DNA of 64,000 nucleotides from Pelagibacterium halotolerans B2 (GTDB lineage Bacteria > Pseudomonadota > Alphaproteobacteria > Rhizobiales > Devosiaceae): the NCBI RefSeq assembly GCF_000230555.1, contig NC_016078.1:1550001-1614000 (forward strand), written 5' to 3'. Within the stretch, counting starts at the first letter, position 1. Every line of letters begins with the position of its first letter. This document shows, piece by piece, positions 16,859-26,035 of this stretch. The translations under genes were made by a program, and so were the position numbers. The notes under the pieces were generated by a model. It was not told the origin of the DNA, ran no database searches, and saw only the letters and a program-made list of their open reading frames with translations.

Positions 16859-18250
16859 ATGCGACCTTGGTCTCATCTGAAGCTCCCCCTTCTATGGTTT
16901 CGGCGGCTCGATCTCTCTGCACAATTCCTTATCGTTGGCGGCGGCGCGCTGTGCTGCAGCATGGCAATTCTGGGCGGCTGGATCACCAGCACCATTTCCG
17001 CCAGCACCCTCAACAGCGCCGCGAAATCGAGCTCGGTGTTCGTCGAAACCTTCCTTGAGCCCTATGTTCAGGACTTGCCGGCAGATGGCGCGATGACGAC
17101 CGAGCGGATGGTTCGGCTCGATGGTCTGCTGGCCGATACCCCGCTTGGAGAGCGTCTCATCTCGGTTAAGGTCTGGCGTACCGACGGCACCGTGATCTAC
17201 AGCACGAACAGAGACCTGATCGGACGGCAGTTCAACACCACCGACGTTAGACGCGCCGCCAGCGGCGAAATCGTCGCCTCCTACGACGCGCTTGACAATC
17301 GCGAAGGGGCAACCGAACGGGCGACCGGTTTGCCCCTGATCGAAATCTACGCTCCGCTCCGCGCACAGGACGGCGAGATCGTCGCCGTCGGCGAATATTA
17401 CGAGCATGCGCCCTGGTTCGCCGAGGAGCTGGAGCGGGCCCGGCTCGCCACCTGGGCCGTGGTCGGCGCCACCACGGCGGGGATGATCGGAATCCTGTTC
17501 CTCCTCGTCGCCCGGGGCAGTTCGGTCATTGCCAGCCAGCGCAGCCAGCTCGATCATCGCATTGCAGAGGCCGACCTTATGGCTGCCCAGAACGAGAACC
17601 TGCGCGAAGCCGCCGACAAGGCCCGCCTCGATGCAAGCGAGGCCAATGAGCAGTTGCTCGCAAGGATCGGAGCGGACCTCCATGACGGTCCCATCCAGAT
17701 GCTGAGCCTGTTGACGCTGCGCCTCTCCGCACAGCAGGAACAAGCCGACGACGACCAGGACGAACCGGGCGCCGGTGGCGCCCTGATCGCTCAGGACGTC
17801 CTGCGGGAATTGCGCACCATCTCGGCTGGATTGGTCCTGCCCGAAATCGACAGCATCGACCTGCGCGGCGCCCTCCAGTTGGCCGTCCTTCGCCACGAAG
17901 GGCTGACCGGGACAAAGATCGCTGTAAGTTTCGGCAAATTGCCCAGGTCGTCGTCTCTTCCGCTCAAGACCTGCGCCTACCGCGTGGTCCAGGAGGCCCT
18001 CAGCAACGCCTACAAGCATGCGGGAGACGTTCACACCGAGGTGCGGGCCACGGTTTCAAAGAACCGGCTGTATATTACCGTAAGCGATTGCGGGCCCGGC
18101 ATGCCCGATGGGGAAAGAAGCGCCAGCGCCCGCGAGCAGCTCGGACTTGCCGGTATCCGGAACAGGATCAACGCTCTCAAGGGCGAGTTCTCGATAGAGC
18201 CGCGCCAGGGCGGCGGCACTTGCATCGGCGTCGTGTTGCCGTTGAATTGA
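16859..18250 (+). CDS. Membrane sensor histidine kinase, NarL/DegS-type
   Basis: 463 residues from the ATG at 16859, chosen over an upstream GTG because AAGGGA lies 8 bases before it. A first membrane helix spans about 21-43. An extracytoplasmic sensor with Cache-like pattern (VKVWRTDGTVIYSTN) spans about 44-195. A second helix spans about 197-217, followed by a coiled coil. The dimerisation domain has GADLHDGPIQ with the phospho-acceptor His275, and the ATPase domain has QEALSNAYKHA (Asn383), SDCGPGMPDG (Asp410) and LAGIRNRI. HisKA_3 kinases of this kind phosphorylate LuxR/NarL-type regulators, and one is encoded tail to tail 103 bases away. The kinase is divergent from the peroxidase-RTX gene, so control of that locus is plausible but unproven. 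The ligand is unknown. Confidence 0.9.
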   Translation: MRPWSHLKLPLLWFRRLDLSAQFLIVGGGALCCSMAILGGWITSTISASTLNSAAKSSSVFVETFLEPYVQDLPADGAMTTERMVRLDGLLADTPLGERLISVKVWRTDGTVIYSTNRDLIGRQFNTTDVRRAASGEIVASYDALDNREGATERATGLPLIEIYAPLRAQDGEIVAVGEYYEHAPWFAEELERARLATWAVVGATTAGMIGILFLLVARGSSVIASQRSQLDHRIAEADLMAAQNENLREAADKARLDASEANEQLLARIGADLHDGPIQMLSLLTLRLSAQQEQADDDQDEPGAGGALIAQDVLRELRTISAGLVLPEIDSIDLRGALQLAVLRHEGLTGTKIAVSFGKLPRSSSLPLKTCAYRVVQEALSNAYKHAGDVHTEVRATVSKNRLYITVSDCGPGMPDGERSASAREQLGLAGIRNRINALKGEFSIEPRQGGGTCIGVVLPLN

Positions 18251-18353
18251 CCCCTTGGCCCCTGCCATGACGCTCGATCGGGCCTGTGAGATGGCCGGGA
18301 TAGCAGGCGCCGGCGAACGACAACACAGGTGCTTCCAATCACCACGACAGGCT

Positions 18354-19028
18354 CTAGCTGAGCGCCACTGCCCGCGCGCTCGATTTGAACTGCGCCAGTT
18401 TCTGCGCCCGCATGGCCACCTCGACGCGATTGCGCGCGTGGAGTTTGAGCATAAGGTTGGTCATATAGCGCTTCACCGTCTTTTCGCTGATCGAAAGACT
18501 GCAGGCGATCTCGCGATTGGTGCGCGCCTGAAGCAGATACGCCACGATCTGGCGTTCCCGTACGCTGAGGTCGACACCATGATCGTCTTCCTGCCGCGAC
18601 CGATTGCGCAAGCCGCTGAGCACCTGGCTGGCATAGAGCCTGGTGATGTACATTTCCCCCCGCAACACCGAATTCACCGCCTCGAACAGTTCTCCGAAGG
18701 TTGCACCTTTCAGCACGAACCCCGTCGCGCCGGCCTCAAGTGCCCGCATGGCGGAGTCGACGCTCGAAAAGGCTGTGAAGACAATGATTTTCGTGAAATC
18801 GGATTTCCGAACGATTTCGGTCATCACGGAAAAAACATCGCCCGGCATGCTCAGATCCATGAAAAGAATTTGCGGATGGTGGGTATCCACGATGTTTCGT
18901 GCGTCATTCGCTGACGTTCCGAGCGCCACGACGCTGAACTGCTCCTTGTTGACAAAGAGCGCTTTCATACCCTCAAGCAGTATGGGATGGTCGTCAACGA
19001 AAGCAATACTAACTTTTTCGTCCGTCAT
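18354..19028 (-). CDS. LuxR/NarL-family response regulator
   Basis: 224 residues from the ATG at 19028, preceded by GAGGGG; the in-frame TTG further upstream lacks a better site. The receiver domain has the acidic pair VDDHP (Asp12, Asp13), phospho-acceptor Asp58 in LFMDLSMPGD, the Thr/Ser switch VFTAFSS and Lys in FVLKGAT. The C-terminal HTH reads LSVRERQIVAYLLQARTNRE then SEKTVKRYMTNLMLKL, a GerE-type DNA-binding domain. It faces the kinase gene with a 103-base gap lacking a T-rich terminator. Opposite orientation means the pair is not co-transcribed, which is less common than an operon for NarL-type pairs. Confidence 0.93.
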   Translation of the reverse strand: MTDEKVSIAFVDDHPILLEGMKALFVNKEQFSVVALGTSANDARNIVDTHHPQILFMDLSMPGDVFSVMTEIVRKSDFTKIIVFTAFSSVDSAMRALEAGATGFVLKGATFGELFEAVNSVLRGEMYITRLYASQVLSGLRNRSRQEDDHGVDLSVRERQIVAYLLQARTNREIACSLSISEKTVKRYMTNLMLKLHARNRVEVAMRAQKLAQFKSSARAVALS

Positions 19029-19169
19029 TATTTCGCCCCCTCGCCCCTCCGCCAATCGTTACCCAATGTGATTTGCCCACATTATGACTATTGTCAAAAG
19101 CCATCGCGAAAATCGCTGTTCGGCCTCAGAAAACGCTGGCAGACAGGCAGTACTGCGGCCCGGTATCGC

Positions 19170-19541
19170 TCACAAATGCTGGTCGAACAGGATGGCGTTG
19201 CCGTCGGGATCCAATACCATAAAGCTTGCAGGCCCGCTGCCGGTTTCATCCGCCTCCTGCTCAGGCTGAATGCCTGAGGCCTTGAGCGATTTCTGAATGT
19301 CGCGCACGTCGGTAAAGCTGCCGACCGGCTGCGCATCGCTGTTCCACCCCGGATTGAATGTCAGGATGTTCTTCTCGAACATACCCTGAAAGAGCCCGAT
19401 GACCGCCGTCGGCGACTTCATGATAAGCCAGCCCTGCTCGGCATCGCCGTGAAAGACTTCAAACCCGAGCTTTTCGTAAAACGCGCGTGACGCGGCGATG
19501 TCCTTGACCGCCAGGCTGACGGAAAATGCACCCAATTGCAT
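19170..19541 (-). CDS. VOC (glyoxalase/bleomycin-resistance) superfamily protein
   Basis: 123 residues with the beta-alpha-beta-beta-beta pattern of the VOC fold: [21 protein letters not shown] at the N-terminus and [17 protein letters not shown] at the C-terminus. The family includes glyoxalase I, dioxygenases and antibiotic-sequestering proteins; nothing here fixes the substrate. A strong GGAGGG site precedes the ATG. The 5' region overlaps a 44-base palindrome at 19560-19603. Confidence 0.85.
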   Translation of the reverse strand: MQLGAFSVSLAVKDIAASRAFYEKLGFEVFHGDAEQGWLIMKSPTAVIGLFQGMFEKNILTFNPGWNSDAQPVGSFTDVRDIQKSLKASGIQPEQEADETGSGPASFMVLDPDGNAILFDQHL

Positions 19542-19559
19542 CTGTTTCCCTCCTCTAGA

Positions 19560-19603
19560 GCGCGTCCAGCTAAAGTGGGCACCACTTTACGGTTCGGACG
19601 CGC
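19560..19603. repeat. 44-bp nested palindrome upstream of the VOC gene
   Basis: Outer arms are GCGCGTCC (19560-19567) and GGACGCGC (19596-19603); inner arms are AAAGTGG (19572-19578) and CCACTTT (19582-19588). It begins 19 bases upstream of the VOC start codon and may overlap its promoter or 5' leader. Similar palindromes are scattered in Hyphomicrobiales genomes, so a repeat origin is more likely than a dedicated operator. Confidence 0.7.
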
Positions 19604-19774
19604 GACAAAACAAAGACTGAGAGAATTTTCGCGATTTAAGGACCCCAGGGGCCACGATAACGAAAAGCGGAAATGCTCTAATCAGACGAACGGGATTGTT
19701 TTCGTGCACCTTGCGCGGCACAAGCCCGGGCCAATCACGATTGTGACATACTCTGCCTTCCGCCGCTCGAAATA

Positions 19775-20312
19775 CTTATCCCCGCACCCGGCCCCTCATG
19801 GCATTCTCCCCTCACGACCGCACCAGGGCGAGGTTGCAAACGAGCTTCCGGTGAGGGCGGGACTGGAGAAGGGGGAGCGTGCGGCCGAGCCCATGCCGCA
19901 TCGGCCCCCGGGCACTTCGATCCCAACCGACAGGTCGGTTCGGGTTCCTTGCGGGTCGCTGCAGGGAAGGCCCAAAGCGGACGGATGGCCAGGCGAGGAT
20001 GGGAGTCCACGTCATACCGGGGCAACCCGGAGGGGCACCGGCAATTTGGGGGACACGGGAGGTTGGCAGGAAAAGCATGTCCTCGGACTTGATCCGGGGA
20101 TGGCACTTTTCCGGTTCGACCAACCGACCCACAAAAACCGACAAACCCCAGCCCGAGATGCCGCCATAAGCCAAAAACCCCGGATGTGAACGGCGAAGCT
20201 GGCTTCGCTTACTATCAAAATCGGATGAAGCTTGCTTCGCCGTTCACCGCCCATTCGGGCACCTCTTATATAAACCGGGGCTTATGGCCATCGGACGCTT
20301 TGGCGCGTCCTA
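19775..20312 (-). repeat. Large dispersed repeat, copy 2, within a 768-bp gene-free interval
   Basis: Homologous to 3772-4239. It has the same first block (CTTATCCCCGCACCCGGCCC, CGAGGTTGCAAACGAGCTTC), a longer diverged middle and the same distal structure. Outer arms are GCCATAAGCC (20163-20172) and GGCTTATGGC (20279-20288). Inner arms are TGAACGGCGAAGC (20187-20199) and GCTTCGCCGTTCA (20234-20246). It ends at the stop codon of the flavoprotein gene. A degenerate short palindromic repeat (20077-20102) is inserted in the middle. The rest of the gap between the VOC and flavoprotein genes (19542-20309) holds the palindrome at 19560-19603 and, from 19604 to 19774, nothing I recognise. Confidence 0.85.
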
Positions 20313-21500
20313 CGCCCGGAGATGATCCAGCAGGCCCTGCCCCGCTACCCGTCCGGTGGCAAGGCACGCCGAGAGCAGATACCCACCGGTCGGCGCTTCC
20401 CAGTCGAGCATTTCCCCGGCCACGAACACGCCCGGCAGCTTTTTCAGCATCAGCCGCGCGTCAACCTCATCCCAGCCGACCCCGCCCGCCACCGAAATCG
20501 CCTCGTCGATCGGCCGCGTTCGTATCAGCGGCACGGCCAGCGCCTTGATCGCCCCGACCAGCGCCGCAGGGTCGGCGCGCACCGCTTCGCTGGTCAGCTC
20601 CCGCACCAACCCGGCCTTGACCCCATCGAGCCCCGCGCCCTTGCGCAACCGGCTCGAAAAGCTCGCCTTGGCCGGTTGCCGCGCCAGGTCGCGCTCGAGC
20701 CGTTTGGCAGACCGGTCCGGCGCCAGATCGGGCACCAGCGCCGTCGGCCCCGCCTCCAGCCCATCGCGCAGCGCCGCCGATTGTCCATAAACTAGCGAGC
20801 CCTCGACCCCGTGCCGGGAAACGACAAACTCTCCCCGGTTCGCGCCCACCGCCACGGCCTTCACCGGCGCTCCCGCGAACCGTTCGATGAAATGCGCGCT
20901 CCAATCGACATCGAACCCGCAATTGGCCGGCCGGAACGGGATGACAGAGACACCCAGCGCTTCAAGCCAGGCCACCCACGCCGCATCGGACCCCAGTTTG
21001 GGCCAGCTCGCCCCGCCCAGCGCCAGCACCACCGCATCGAAGGTGTCGCGCACCTCGCCCTCTGGCGTTTCAAACACCAGCGTGTCGCCCTCGAACCCCG
21101 CCCAGCGATGTCGCGTCCGAATGGCGACTCTGTGCTCTGCCAGCCGTTCGAGCCACGCCCGCAGCAGCGGCGAAGCCTTCATCGCCTGGGGAAACACCCG
21201 CCCCGACGACCCCACGAACGTCTCGCTGCCCAGCCCCGCCGCCCAGGACCGCACAGCCTCATTGTCGAAGGCCGAAAGCACAGGCTCCAGCCGCTCCCGC
21301 GCCGCCCCGAACCGGGAAAAGAAATCCCCCATCACCTCAGCATGGGTTAGGTTGAGCCCGGACTTGCCCGCCATCAGCAGTTTGCGTCCAACGGTTGGCA
21401 TTCCCTCGTAAATGGTCACGGGATATCCGGCCCCCGAGATAACCTCGGCCGCCATCAGCCCGGCGGGGCCGCCCCCAACGATTGCAATATGCTTGTCCAT
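20310..21500 (-). CDS. FAD-dependent oxidoreductase, HI0933/TIGR03862-type flavoprotein
   Basis: 396 residues from the ATG at 21500, chosen because the dinucleotide-binding motif then starts at residue 6 (IAIVGGGPAGLMAAE). A longer frame to 21572 is possible but would put an odd N-terminal extension in front. Family features are the FAD loop GRKLLMAGKSGLNLTHAE, the segment VLALGGASWPKLGSD, and near the C-terminus SVAGGVGWDEVD and FVAGEMLDWEAPTGGYLLS. The HI0933/YhiN group is widespread but its biochemical role is not settled. It is transcribed divergently from the M29 aminopeptidase, and the large repeat abuts its stop codon. Confidence 0.88.
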   Translation of the reverse strand: MDKHIAIVGGGPAGLMAAEVISGAGYPVTIYEGMPTVGRKLLMAGKSGLNLTHAEVMGDFFSRFGAARERLEPVLSAFDNEAVRSWAAGLGSETFVGSSGRVFPQAMKASPLLRAWLERLAEHRVAIRTRHRWAGFEGDTLVFETPEGEVRDTFDAVVLALGGASWPKLGSDAAWVAWLEALGVSVIPFRPANCGFDVDWSAHFIERFAGAPVKAVAVGANRGEFVVSRHGVEGSLVYGQSAALRDGLEAGPTALVPDLAPDRSAKRLERDLARQPAKASFSSRLRKGAGLDGVKAGLVRELTSEAVRADPAALVGAIKALAVPLIRTRPIDEAISVAGGVGWDEVDARLMLKKLPGVFVAGEMLDWEAPTGGYLLSACLATGRVAGQGLLDHLRA

Positions 21501-21589
21501 GGCCAGCCCAGAACACCCTTTCGCCACCGCTGTCAAACCGCTAGTTTTGGCGTTCAACTGAGTCATTTCCAAAACAAAGAAGACCCATC

Positions 21590-22843
21590 ATGTCCGACTC
21601 GCGTTCCAACGCTCCCGTCAATGAGGAAAAGCTCGACAAGCTCGCCCAGGTCGCCATTCACACCGGCCTCGGGCTCGAAGCCGGTCAGGATCTGCTCATC
21701 ACCGCCCCGCTATCGGCCCTGCCGCTCGTTCGCAAGATCACCGAGCACGCCTACAAGGCCGGCGCCGGTCTCGTGACCACCCTCTATTCGGACGAGGAAG
21801 CCACCCTCGCCCGCTACAAGTACGCCAATGACGATGCCTTCGATCACGCTGCCGACTGGCTCTATGAAGGCATGGCCAGGGCCTTTGGCTCCAATACGGC
21901 CCGCCTTGCCATTTCCGGCGACAACCCCATGATGCTGGCCGAGCAGGATCCCGAAAAGGTCTCCCGCGCCAACCGCGCCAATTCAAAGGCTTACAAGCCC
22001 GCCATCAAGAAGATCACGGGCTTTGAGATCAACTGGAACATCGTTTCCTACCCCAATCCCAAATGGGCCAAGCTGGTCTTCCCCGACCTCGGTGAGGACG
22101 AAGCGGTCGCCAAGCTTGCCGATGCCATTTTTGCCGCGTCCCGGGTCGATCAGGCCGACCCCGTCGCCGCCTGGAAACAGCACAACGCTGAAATCCACGC
22201 CCGCCGCGACTGGCTCAACGAAATGAAATTCCGCGACCTGCACTTTACCGCGCCCGGCACCGATCTCGTCGTCGGCCTTGCCGACGATCACGAATGGGCC
22301 GGCGGCGCCTCCCTCGCCAAGAACGGCATCACCTGCAACCCAAACATCCCGACCGAAGAGGTTTTCACTACCCCGCACGCCCGCCGCGTCAACGGCGTCG
22401 TCCGCTCCACCAAGCCGCTCTCGCACAATGGCTCGGTGATCGAGGACATCGAAATGGTCTTCAAGGATGGCGTTGCCGTCGAAGTGCGCGCCTCCAAGGG
22501 CGAAAACGTCTGGAACAAGGTTCTCGACACCGACGAGGGCGGCCGCCGTCTGGGCGAAGTGGCGCTCGTGCCGCACTCCTCGCCGATCAGCCAGTCGGGG
22601 GTTCTGTTCTACAACACGCTATTCGACGAAAACGCCGCCTGCCACATCGCCATGGGCCAGTGCTACACCGAATGCTTCGTGGATGGCGACAAGCTGACCG
22701 AAGACGAGGTCACCGAAAAGGGCGGCAATTCGAGCCTCATCCACATCGACTGGATGATCGGATCGGGCGAAATGGATATCGACGGCATCACCCAGGACGG
22801 CGAACGCGTCCCCGTCTTCCGCAAGGGCGAATGGGCCAACTGA
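21590..22843 (+). CDS. M29-family aminopeptidase
   Basis: 417 residues, full length for the thermophilic aminopeptidase (AmpS/AmpT, peptidase family M29) family. Expected metal-site segments are visible: NPNIPTEEVFTTP (Glu ligand), RLGEVALVP (Glu), ENAACHIAMGQ (His) and LIHIDWMIGSGEMDIDG (His and Asp). It removes N-terminal residues from peptides in the cytoplasm with two divalent metals. The gene stands alone, with a strong terminator hairpin 14 bases after the stop. Confidence 0.95.
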   Translation: MSDSRSNAPVNEEKLDKLAQVAIHTGLGLEAGQDLLITAPLSALPLVRKITEHAYKAGAGLVTTLYSDEEATLARYKYANDDAFDHAADWLYEGMARAFGSNTARLAISGDNPMMLAEQDPEKVSRANRANSKAYKPAIKKITGFEINWNIVSYPNPKWAKLVFPDLGEDEAVAKLADAIFAASRVDQADPVAAWKQHNAEIHARRDWLNEMKFRDLHFTAPGTDLVVGLADDHEWAGGASLAKNGITCNPNIPTEEVFTTPHARRVNGVVRSTKPLSHNGSVIEDIEMVFKDGVAVEVRASKGENVWNKVLDTDEGGRRLGEVALVPHSSPISQSGVLFYNTLFDENAACHIAMGQCYTECFVDGDKLTEDEVTEKGGNSSLIHIDWMIGSGEMDIDGITQDGERVPVFRKGEWAN

Positions 22844-22856
22844 CAGAACAAATAAC

Positions 22857-22885
22857 GAGCCGGGTTATCCCCGGCTCTTTTCTTT
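22857..22885 (+). terminator. Rho-independent terminator of the M29 aminopeptidase gene
   Basis: Perfect 8-bp stem GAGCCGGG / CCCGGCTC with a 5-base loop, followed by TTTTCTTT. Confidence 0.88.
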
Positions 22886-23000
22886 GCCTTACCATCCTGT
22901 CCAACATTTCATCTGCCGGACAGCCTGCCGTGAGTTTGCATCCTCTAGTCTCCTTCCCATCGGCGCGACAACTGCGCCGCCCATGCAAAGGAGACGACAA

Positions 23001-23627
23001 ATGAAGAACCTGACGCGCACAGCGATCATAACCATCGCCGCCGCCTCGATCGGCGCAGCCTCGCTGGCCCCGGCCCTGGCCCAGCCTTTCGGCGGTGCTC
23101 GCGACAATGGCGTCCAGCAAATTCACGGCGATAGCGCACGCAGCTTTCGCCCCGGCGGTGAGGGACCGATGAGCCATTTCCGCCGTGGCCCCGGCTTCGG
23201 CCAGGGTGGAGGATTGGTTGAAATGTTCCTCTCCGAGCGCGGCGCCGAGGCCATCGACATCGCCGCTGTCCGCCTCACCCATCTGCTTGAATTGACCGAC
23301 GACCAGATGGCACTGCTCGAGGACCTGCGCCTGGCCGCCCTCGATGCCGTCGAAGACGTTCAGGCTGCCCACGACGAAATCGCTCCGGTCGCCGAGGATG
23401 AAGCGACCGAGCCCGATCTGGTCGCTCGCTTCGCGGGCATGGTCGCCATGACCACCGCCCGCGCCGAAGCTCTCGAAACGCTTCAACCGACATTTGAAGC
23501 GTTCGTCGGCAGCCTTGACGAGACCCAGCTCGAAAAACTGACGCCGCAGCGCCCAGGCGGCCCGCGAGTCGCGCCCCCGGCCCCTGCGACCGATGCGGCG
23601 CCCGAAACCCCTCAAGCCGAGGGCTAA
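23001..23627 (+). CDS. Spy/CpxP-like periplasmic protein with LTxxQ motif
   Basis: 208 residues from the ATG at 23001, preceded by AAAGGAGAC. A signal peptide is clear (LTRTAIITIAAASIGAASLA, cleavage after ALA near residue 26). The mature part is His/Gly/Arg-rich, then helical, with LTHLLELTDDQMALLEDLR near the middle and LDETQLEKLTPQR near the end, matching the LTxxQ repeat of Spy/CpxP proteins, which act as periplasmic chaperones or stress sensors. The tail is Pro/Ala-rich. The gene overlaps the convergent ykoC gene by 4 bases at their stop codons. Confidence 0.75.
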   Translation: MKNLTRTAIITIAAASIGAASLAPALAQPFGGARDNGVQQIHGDSARSFRPGGEGPMSHFRRGPGFGQGGGLVEMFLSERGAEAIDIAAVRLTHLLELTDDQMALLEDLRLAALDAVEDVQAAHDEIAPVAEDEATEPDLVARFAGMVAMTTARAEALETLQPTFEAFVGSLDETQLEKLTPQRPGGPRVAPPAPATDAAPETPQAEG

Positions 23628-24379
23628 ACGAGCCGCAACACCACCAGAACACCCGACCCGGCGATCAGGAACGCCGGGTCGGCCCACGAAAACCCCGGCA
23701 CGCCCACCATGGTGCGTGCCGGGGTCGCCCCAAACCCCCGTGCCTCCATGGCAATGGCCGACCGCCCGGCGCGCCGGACGGCAAAAGCCAGCAACGGCAC
23801 GGCCAGCGCCGCCATCTCGCGTGGCCCAGGAATACGCCGCACGGGCCGACCCGCCCGCATCGCCCGCGCCATGCGCATCTGCGCCGCTTCGGCCAAAAGG
23901 TCCGGCACCAATTGCATGGCCACGAACAGCGCATAGCCAAGCCGCGCGGGAAATTTGAGATAGGCGATCAACGCCCGCACGAACGCTCCCGGATCGACGC
24001 TGAGCGCAAAAAGGATCGAAATCGTCCCGATCGCCAATGCCCGCAGGCTCAAGGTCAGCCCTGCCGAGAGCGCCGCACCGCCATTATCCCCGCCCGCGAT
24101 ATGCATGGCAAAATCACTGTCCTGGCGAAACAGCAGATTGGTCGTGACAAATCCCATGCCGAAGAGAATGAACGGCACCATCAATGCCAAAACAAGCAGG
24201 ACGGGCACCCGCTGAATACCGACAAGCACCAATAGGACAACGCCGACCACCGAAATCTGGAACATCGGATCGAACGACGTCGCGATGCCGACAAAGAAAA
24301 TCACACAGACTGCAAACACCGTCAGCGGATTGAGCCGCCCCAGCGGTGCGCCTGAAAACCTTTCATAGAACACAGTCAT
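23624..24379 (-). CDS. ykoC: ECF-type transporter transmembrane subunit (EcfT/CbiQ family), thiamine/HMP uptake
   Basis: 251 residues with several membrane helices (TVFAVCVIFFVGIATSF, VVGVVLLVLVGI, VLLVLALMVPFILFGMGF, and a C-terminal helix LIAGSGVLVVLRLV). The cytoplasmic coupling region has the two Ala-Arg-Gly-type motifs of EcfT as MRMARAMRAGRP and AIAMEARGFGA. It is last in ykoF-ykoE-ykoD-ykoC, 6 bases after ykoD. EcfT couples ATP hydrolysis by the ATPase subunits to movement of the substrate-binding S component. The stop overlaps that of the convergent Spy-like gene. Confidence 0.88.
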   Translation of the reverse strand: MTVFYERFSGAPLGRLNPLTVFAVCVIFFVGIATSFDPMFQISVVGVVLLVLVGIQRVPVLLVLALMVPFILFGMGFVTTNLLFRQDSDFAMHIAGGDNGGAALSAGLTLSLRALAIGTISILFALSVDPGAFVRALIAYLKFPARLGYALFVAMQLVPDLLAEAAQMRMARAMRAGRPVRRIPGPREMAALAVPLLAFAVRRAGRSAIAMEARGFGATPARTMVGVPGFSWADPAFLIAGSGVLVVLRLV

Positions 24380-24385
24380 CCCGCC

Positions 24386-26035
24386 TCACCCCGCCGCCGG
24401 GACGCGCGACGCCATCTCGACGCGATTCAGCCAATCGATCACCGGCGCAAAACTCGGCCGCGCAAGCCCCGCCGTTTCTGTCACGGCGGTATCGCCCAGA
24501 ATGTCCAGGGGTCTGCCTTCGGCGAGTATCCCGCCATCGGCGATCACAGCGACCCGGTCGCAAAGCCGCACCACCATGTCCATGTCGTGCGAAACGAGCA
24601 CCACGCCTTTCCCGTTTTTCTTCAACTCAGAAAGATGCTCTGCCACCATCGCCGCGCCCGCGGCGTCCAGTCCCGAAAATGGTTCATCAAAAACCACGAA
24701 CGACCAATGCCCCCTTGCATCCAGACTCGCAAGTGCCAGCCGGCGCTTCTGTCCGAACGAGAGTTCGAACGGATGCCGCTCTGCAAACCCGGCAAGCCCC
24801 CACCGCTCCAGCACAGCCTGGCAATCCCCGCCCCCGTCTATTGCCCCCAGGATTTCCTCCCGGACGCTCGCCGCCACAAGCTGGGCCTCCGGGTTCTGGA
24901 AGGCGATGCCTGCCATTGGCCCCTCCCGATGCCCCGCGCGCAACCGCAGCACACCGGCCAGGCTCGCCGCCAGTGTCGTCTTGCCCGCCCCATTAGGTCC
25001 GATCAGCCCCACAATCTCCCCCTCGCCGATGTCGAGATTTATGTCCTTGAGAACAGCGCGCCCCATTGGCGGGGCGCAATCGGCCTGCCTGAGGGACGCA
25101 ACAACCTTGCCGCCCGCCGAGGGAACGCTGATGCGCTGCTCTATGTATCGCTGCGCAACGACGCAGGCCGCCGCTATGGCCGCATCATTGCCGACACCGG
25201 GCTCGAATGGTGCAAGCACATCCGAAAAGGAAAGCGGAGCCTGCTCGGAGGCAAGTCCGACCGCACCGAGCATGTCGTCGAGCGCGGAAAAAGCGGGCCG
25301 CCAGATACCTGCGCCCAAGAGATTCGTTCCGCGCTCGCGAAACAACGGCCCCGGCGGCATATCGGCCAGCACCGATCCGTTTTCGCCAAGCACCACGACC
25401 CGATCGATAGCGTCGATCAACCCTTCCAGCCGATGGTCGATCACCACCACGGCTTCAAACGCGCTCCTGTCCGACAACAGACCATGCGCCTTGGCCGTAG
25501 CCGACGGACTCAAATGCGAGGTTGGCTCGTCGGCAATCAGGATCGGCGTTGCCTGCGCCAGCACCGAAGCCAGCGCGACAAGCTGGCGCTCACCGCCGGA
25601 CAGCGCCGAACTGCGCCGGCCCTGCCATTCCTGCGGCAGCCCGAGCCTGTCGAGAACGTCAGCCACTCGCGCCGCAATGCTTGCCGGCTCCATCCCCCGG
25701 TTTTCCAACGCGAACGCAATTTCCTCGCCCACCCGCATGCCACACAATGTTTCATCGGCATTCTGGAAATATTGCGCCACGGTATCGGCCCATTGCGCCG
25801 CGCTGCGGCTGGCCACGTCAGCACCATTCAGTTTGATCCGCCCCGCAACGCTCGCCGGAACGGCATTCGGGATCAGCCCGGTCAGCGCAAGCATGAGCAA
25901 GGACTTGCCCGACCCAGATGGCCCGAGCACAAGAACTCTTTCACCATGCCCGATGGCGATATCGACGGGACCAACCGCATCGCTGGTGGCGAAGGGATAC
26001 CGGATCGATACCCCCTCCCATTGCGCCAGGCTCAT
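24386..26035 (-). CDS. ykoD: Duplicated ABC ATPase of an ECF transporter (fused EcfA, YkoD type)
   Basis: 549 residues with two complete ATPase domains in one chain. Domain 1 has Walker A GPSGSGKS (about 39-46), Q-loop QYFQNADET, signature ALSGGERQLVAL and Walker B PILIADEPTSHL. Domain 2 has Walker A GPNGAGKT, Q-loop AFQNPEAQL, signature ELSFGQKRRLAL and Walker B SFVVFDEPFSGLD with VLVSHDMDM. Fusion of the two ATPases is the known YkoD form. The start overlaps the ykoE stop by 4 bases (ATGA). It powers the YkoE/YkoC membrane complex. Confidence 0.93.
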   Translation of the reverse strand: MSLAQWEGVSIRYPFATSDAVGPVDIAIGHGERVLVLGPSGSGKSLLMLALTGLIPNAVPASVAGRIKLNGADVASRSAAQWADTVAQYFQNADETLCGMRVGEEIAFALENRGMEPASIAARVADVLDRLGLPQEWQGRRSSALSGGERQLVALASVLAQATPILIADEPTSHLSPSATAKAHGLLSDRSAFEAVVVIDHRLEGLIDAIDRVVVLGENGSVLADMPPGPLFRERGTNLLGAGIWRPAFSALDDMLGAVGLASEQAPLSFSDVLAPFEPGVGNDAAIAAACVVAQRYIEQRISVPSAGGKVVASLRQADCAPPMGRAVLKDINLDIGEGEIVGLIGPNGAGKTTLAASLAGVLRLRAGHREGPMAGIAFQNPEAQLVAASVREEILGAIDGGGDCQAVLERWGLAGFAERHPFELSFGQKRRLALASLDARGHWSFVVFDEPFSGLDAAGAAMVAEHLSELKKNGKGVVLVSHDMDMVVRLCDRVAVIADGGILAEGRPLDILGDTAVTETAGLARPSFAPVIDWLNRVEMASRVPAAG

